64,000 nt of DNA from assembly GCF_000002425.4 (NCBI RefSeq), contig NC_037254.1, positions 11,162,263 through 11,226,262 of the forward strand, in the 5' to 3' direction. Under the pieces are notes generated by a model. The model searched no databases. It saw only the letters and a list, made by a program, of their open reading frames with translations, and was not told the DNA's origin. Position 1 is the stretch's first letter, and every line of letters starts with the position of its first letter. The DNA comes from Physcomitrium patens. Lineage: Eukaryota > Streptophyta > Bryopsida > Funariales > Funariaceae. The translations under genes and the position numbers were made by a program. Below are positions 61,369 to 64,000 of the stretch, piece after piece.

Positions 61369-63749
61369 TTACGATGCTCGCATTGGCAATGGCACTGCAG
61401 GCATGTAAGACTCTAATGTAAGACGGGTTGGAGTAGGCGAAGTTATCTCTACTATCAAATCAGTATACTTCCACTGCTTATCTTCCTTGTCTTTGAACAT
61501 TTTACTATACACTTTCCCTGCTCCCTGGGGTCCTCGAATGTAAAACATCACCTATCACAGCACGAAATATGCAAACATTACTAATGCTTTAAAAATTTCT
61601 CGACGGTGCTGCTACTGCCAGGCCAATGTTAGCATGTAAAGCATCGAGCTCCATAAAAAGAAAATTCATACTACAAGTCTAGTTTGAAACAGGTGGAAAC
61701 AAAAAATTAAATTAAGAAGACTAGATCCCTGGCCACTGGTTCAGAACGAACCCACTTTGAACAAGCTCAACCTCGATGGAAAGCTTCGATACACTTGAGT
61801 GGGTGTCTTTCTATGAAGAAGGACCGTCGAGAAATTTCAAACAATTTCATTTCCCATCTTTCTTTTCATGTCGTATTACGAGAGTGAGTTATCCACTTTA
61901 TCATAAATTTATAACACGATGGCATTGTGATTATTGTAATCTATATAGAGCTCCGGCCTTCAAGGCCTTTCCTTGATTTGAACATGTACCACGAAGAATA
62001 TATACTTAATAAACCAAAAGGCTATATCGAAAGTTCATCCCCAAATGTACCTCGACTTTTCTAGCAAAATCACTAAATCCCCACAGATTTTCAACTAGGC
62101 TTCAAGCTTTAATGCTCTAAAATCATGTGCAAGCGTGCTAAAATCATTTTCAACAACTTTGACTAAACGAATGTGACTTAAAAATTATGTATGCTAAGTT
62201 CATTTTAACACTGAGAATCAAGCTCCCCTTGTAGATATACGGGCATAAATGTTTCATAATAGATCTGCTAAACGTCCTATTGCTTTAAATGTTTATACAG
62301 GTCTGAAAATATTACCTCCACGTGCTCAACCCCATCCTCGTCAACATGGATTCGGTTCGATATTCGCTGTCGGGCAGCTCTGTTCCTACTTTCTTGACCA
62401 TAACCTGTTATAGGGCTTCCTATCCGCACCATCACCTTAACACATCCCATTAACAACACGACGTCAACATGGAATCCCTCGCCAACCAGGCATGCTCTTA
62501 GAAAATTATGTCTTTAATGTACTTTACTTGTCAATCAACAGGTTGCCACTGAATTAACTGTATGCTACGCTGTTCTGGTTACGGAGAGTGATGTGGAAAG
62601 TCATGTGGATTAACCATTTGAAGACGACCATAACAGCTTAAAAATAGCGAATTAGCATTCAGCCATCTCTGTCAAATGGTAGTCACTATTGTGCCCTCCT
62701 TGTGGTTGAAAGACAAAAATCTAACAAAGTGCAGCATGGGAAGTAATGTGCGCCAAATCAGTATATCTGCTGACACTATGGACCAAACTAATCCTAAAAC
62801 AAAAATAAATACCTTCCACTACATTAGCTACAAAAGCCAGAACATAATGAAGAATCCAATACCTGATGATCATTTTGGACTCGTGCTAGAGAAATTCCAA
62901 AAATCTTGTACCTGCACCACATCATACCATATCAGGGTCACTCCTGAAACATACACCATACCCAACCATAATCTGAAACTAAAAAATTTCAATTCCACAC
63001 TTAAGTAGGATTGCAAGTGCTGTATGATAGGACTAAGATTGTCCATTACCGAATCCCTGCCCACTTTTTCTGTATAAAAAGATTTTAAAAACTAGATGTT
63101 TTGAAAGAAACTATAACTAGCCTTAGTATAACGTGTGATTGCAGAACAATGTCGTAACAAGTCAATCACGACTGTTGAAGTAACGTTGAGAGTACAGATA
63201 TGGTAATGGTAGACATACTCTTTGGGCTCGAAAATCAGTTGCTTCAAAACAGCATAAGCTGCAAATCCAAACACAGCTAATCCGGCCAAAATGACCACAG
63301 AGTAGGAAGCACCTTCAACTGCGGTCACAGGCTTCTGGGGTATCTTGTCCGTAATTGAATCGAACGGGTCTTCCTCCGGTTGCTTTGACAGGCCTTTACT
63401 CTGCAAGATTCGTGGCACTGGTAAGAACGCATCTCGACGACATCAAGCGGGAAAGCATTCCAGGAATGCATCAATTCACAGGTTAATCAAATAGGTTAGA
63501 ATGAATACCTCCAGAAAATAGACCATGAAAGCTTAAAATGCTGCTTCTTACCTCATTTTGAGCTTGTCGTAGAAGTGGAGAGGACTGGGAAGCAATCCCA
63601 CGGGTGGAATATGGAAGAAGGGACGCAACGTGCTCTTTCTTAGGGAGTTGATGCAACATCTGGGATGTGGTGCAAGTGCTGAACCTACTCATTTTATTAA
63701 GCAACACATTCCTGTACCCTGAGACCAACAACCCCACGGCCGAAACCAT
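61369..63749 (-). CDS. TIM21: TIM21, mitochondrial inner-membrane import subunit (5 exons, about 243 aa)
   Basis: Subunit of the TIM23 presequence translocase that links it to the outer-membrane TOM complex and to respiratory-chain assembly (established for the family). Exons on the minus strand: 63749-63552, 63400-63219, 62911-62863, 62435-62316 and 61551-61369; phases agree. Residues 1-66 form a mitochondrial presequence-like leader rich in Ser, Arg and Gln. Residues about 97-121 are a single membrane span ([17 protein letters not shown]). The intermembrane-space domain follows, with [28 protein letters not shown] (the conserved G-x-P-I-x-G-Y-G), [12 protein letters not shown] and [17 protein letters not shown]. 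The start at 63,749 is the first in-frame ATG of the exon. An ATG at 63,692 would give 224 aa and would also leave a presequence. The exon may extend further upstream. Confidence 0.92.
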
Positions 63750-64000
63750 AAACAGACGAAGCTGAGAATACACCAGCTCAGGATAATCTTGACAGGTTGA
63801 GCAAGATCTCCATTATTTAACTGTACACTCAAAATACCACAAATAAAGCACACAGGAAACAACAAGCTCGTTCTCATCCTCTACCCTCAAACTTCATGCG
63901 AGGAAGAGATATCTACAGGGCACTGCACAGAAAATAAAGATGGCTTCGACGTCCAGACATCCTCTACAAGGTTCAAATTCTTGAGAAGTGCATATACTCC
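63750..64000 (-). promoter_or_regulatory. Likely 5' UTR of TIM21
   Basis: Sequence upstream of the TIM21 start with no recognisable coding content. It is probably transcribed leader, possibly including an intron, but no border could be fixed. The window ends here. Confidence 0.4.

Noticed and set aside
1-64000. CRISPR arrays, operons or bacterial mobile systems
   Set aside because: The window is eukaryotic, with spliced genes; the repeats are microsatellites, LTRs and MITEs, with no evenly spaced repeat-spacer pattern.

Overview
This window is eukaryotic nuclear DNA from a land plant, most likely a bryophyte and probably a moss. Six intron-rich genes could be rebuilt exon by exon with GT..AG borders and consistent phase. 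Their products are plant-type: a RUNKEL/ULK4-like kinase, a zinc-finger/UBA/PUB protein, a DUF266 Core-2/I-branching glycosyltransferase, an LEA_2 protein and TIM21. The genes sit as moderate-GC islands between very AT-rich spacers full of (AT)n tracts and decayed transposons. The moss assignment is an inference: it rests on overall texture and on a decayed fragment resembling a kinase-associated family that I recall as expanded in mosses.

Layout. 1-2.4 kb: AT-rich spacer with decayed repeats. 2.65-7.4 kb (+): zinc-finger/UBA/PUB protein, a likely CDC48/p97 cofactor. 9.15-17.8 kb (-): RUNKEL-like kinase with armadillo repeats, convergent with the first gene. 19.1-27.4 kb: AT-rich desert with a MITE, a CACTA-type end and microsatellites. 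29.07-29.4 kb (+): small secreted protein with repeated beta-strand-like segments, which I do not recognise. 29.4-36.7 kb: AT-rich spacer. 36.7-42.8 kb (coding on -): a full-length but broken Ty3/Gypsy chromovirus with two LTRs and a 5-bp target duplication. 43.3 kb: second MITE copy. 44.9-46.4 kb (+): unrecognised protein, probably organelle-targeted, with C-terminal membrane segments. 48.66-51.75 kb (-): DUF266 glycosyltransferase. 55.3-56.64 kb (-): LEA_2 membrane-anchored protein. 58.0-58.6 kb (-): decayed gene fragment. 61.4-63.75 kb (-): mitochondrial TIM21.

The genes do not form a pathway. They are ordinary single-copy-type housekeeping loci (protein quality control, cytokinesis, mitochondrial import, Golgi glycosylation) separated by transposon-rich spacers. 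The most notable signals are the perfect heat-shock-element arrays in the LTRs of the chromovirus, the secreted repeat protein at 29 kb, and a gene at 44.9-46.4 kb whose last intron gives nearly the same C-terminus whether spliced or retained. Nothing I could read looks like a new multi-gene system.
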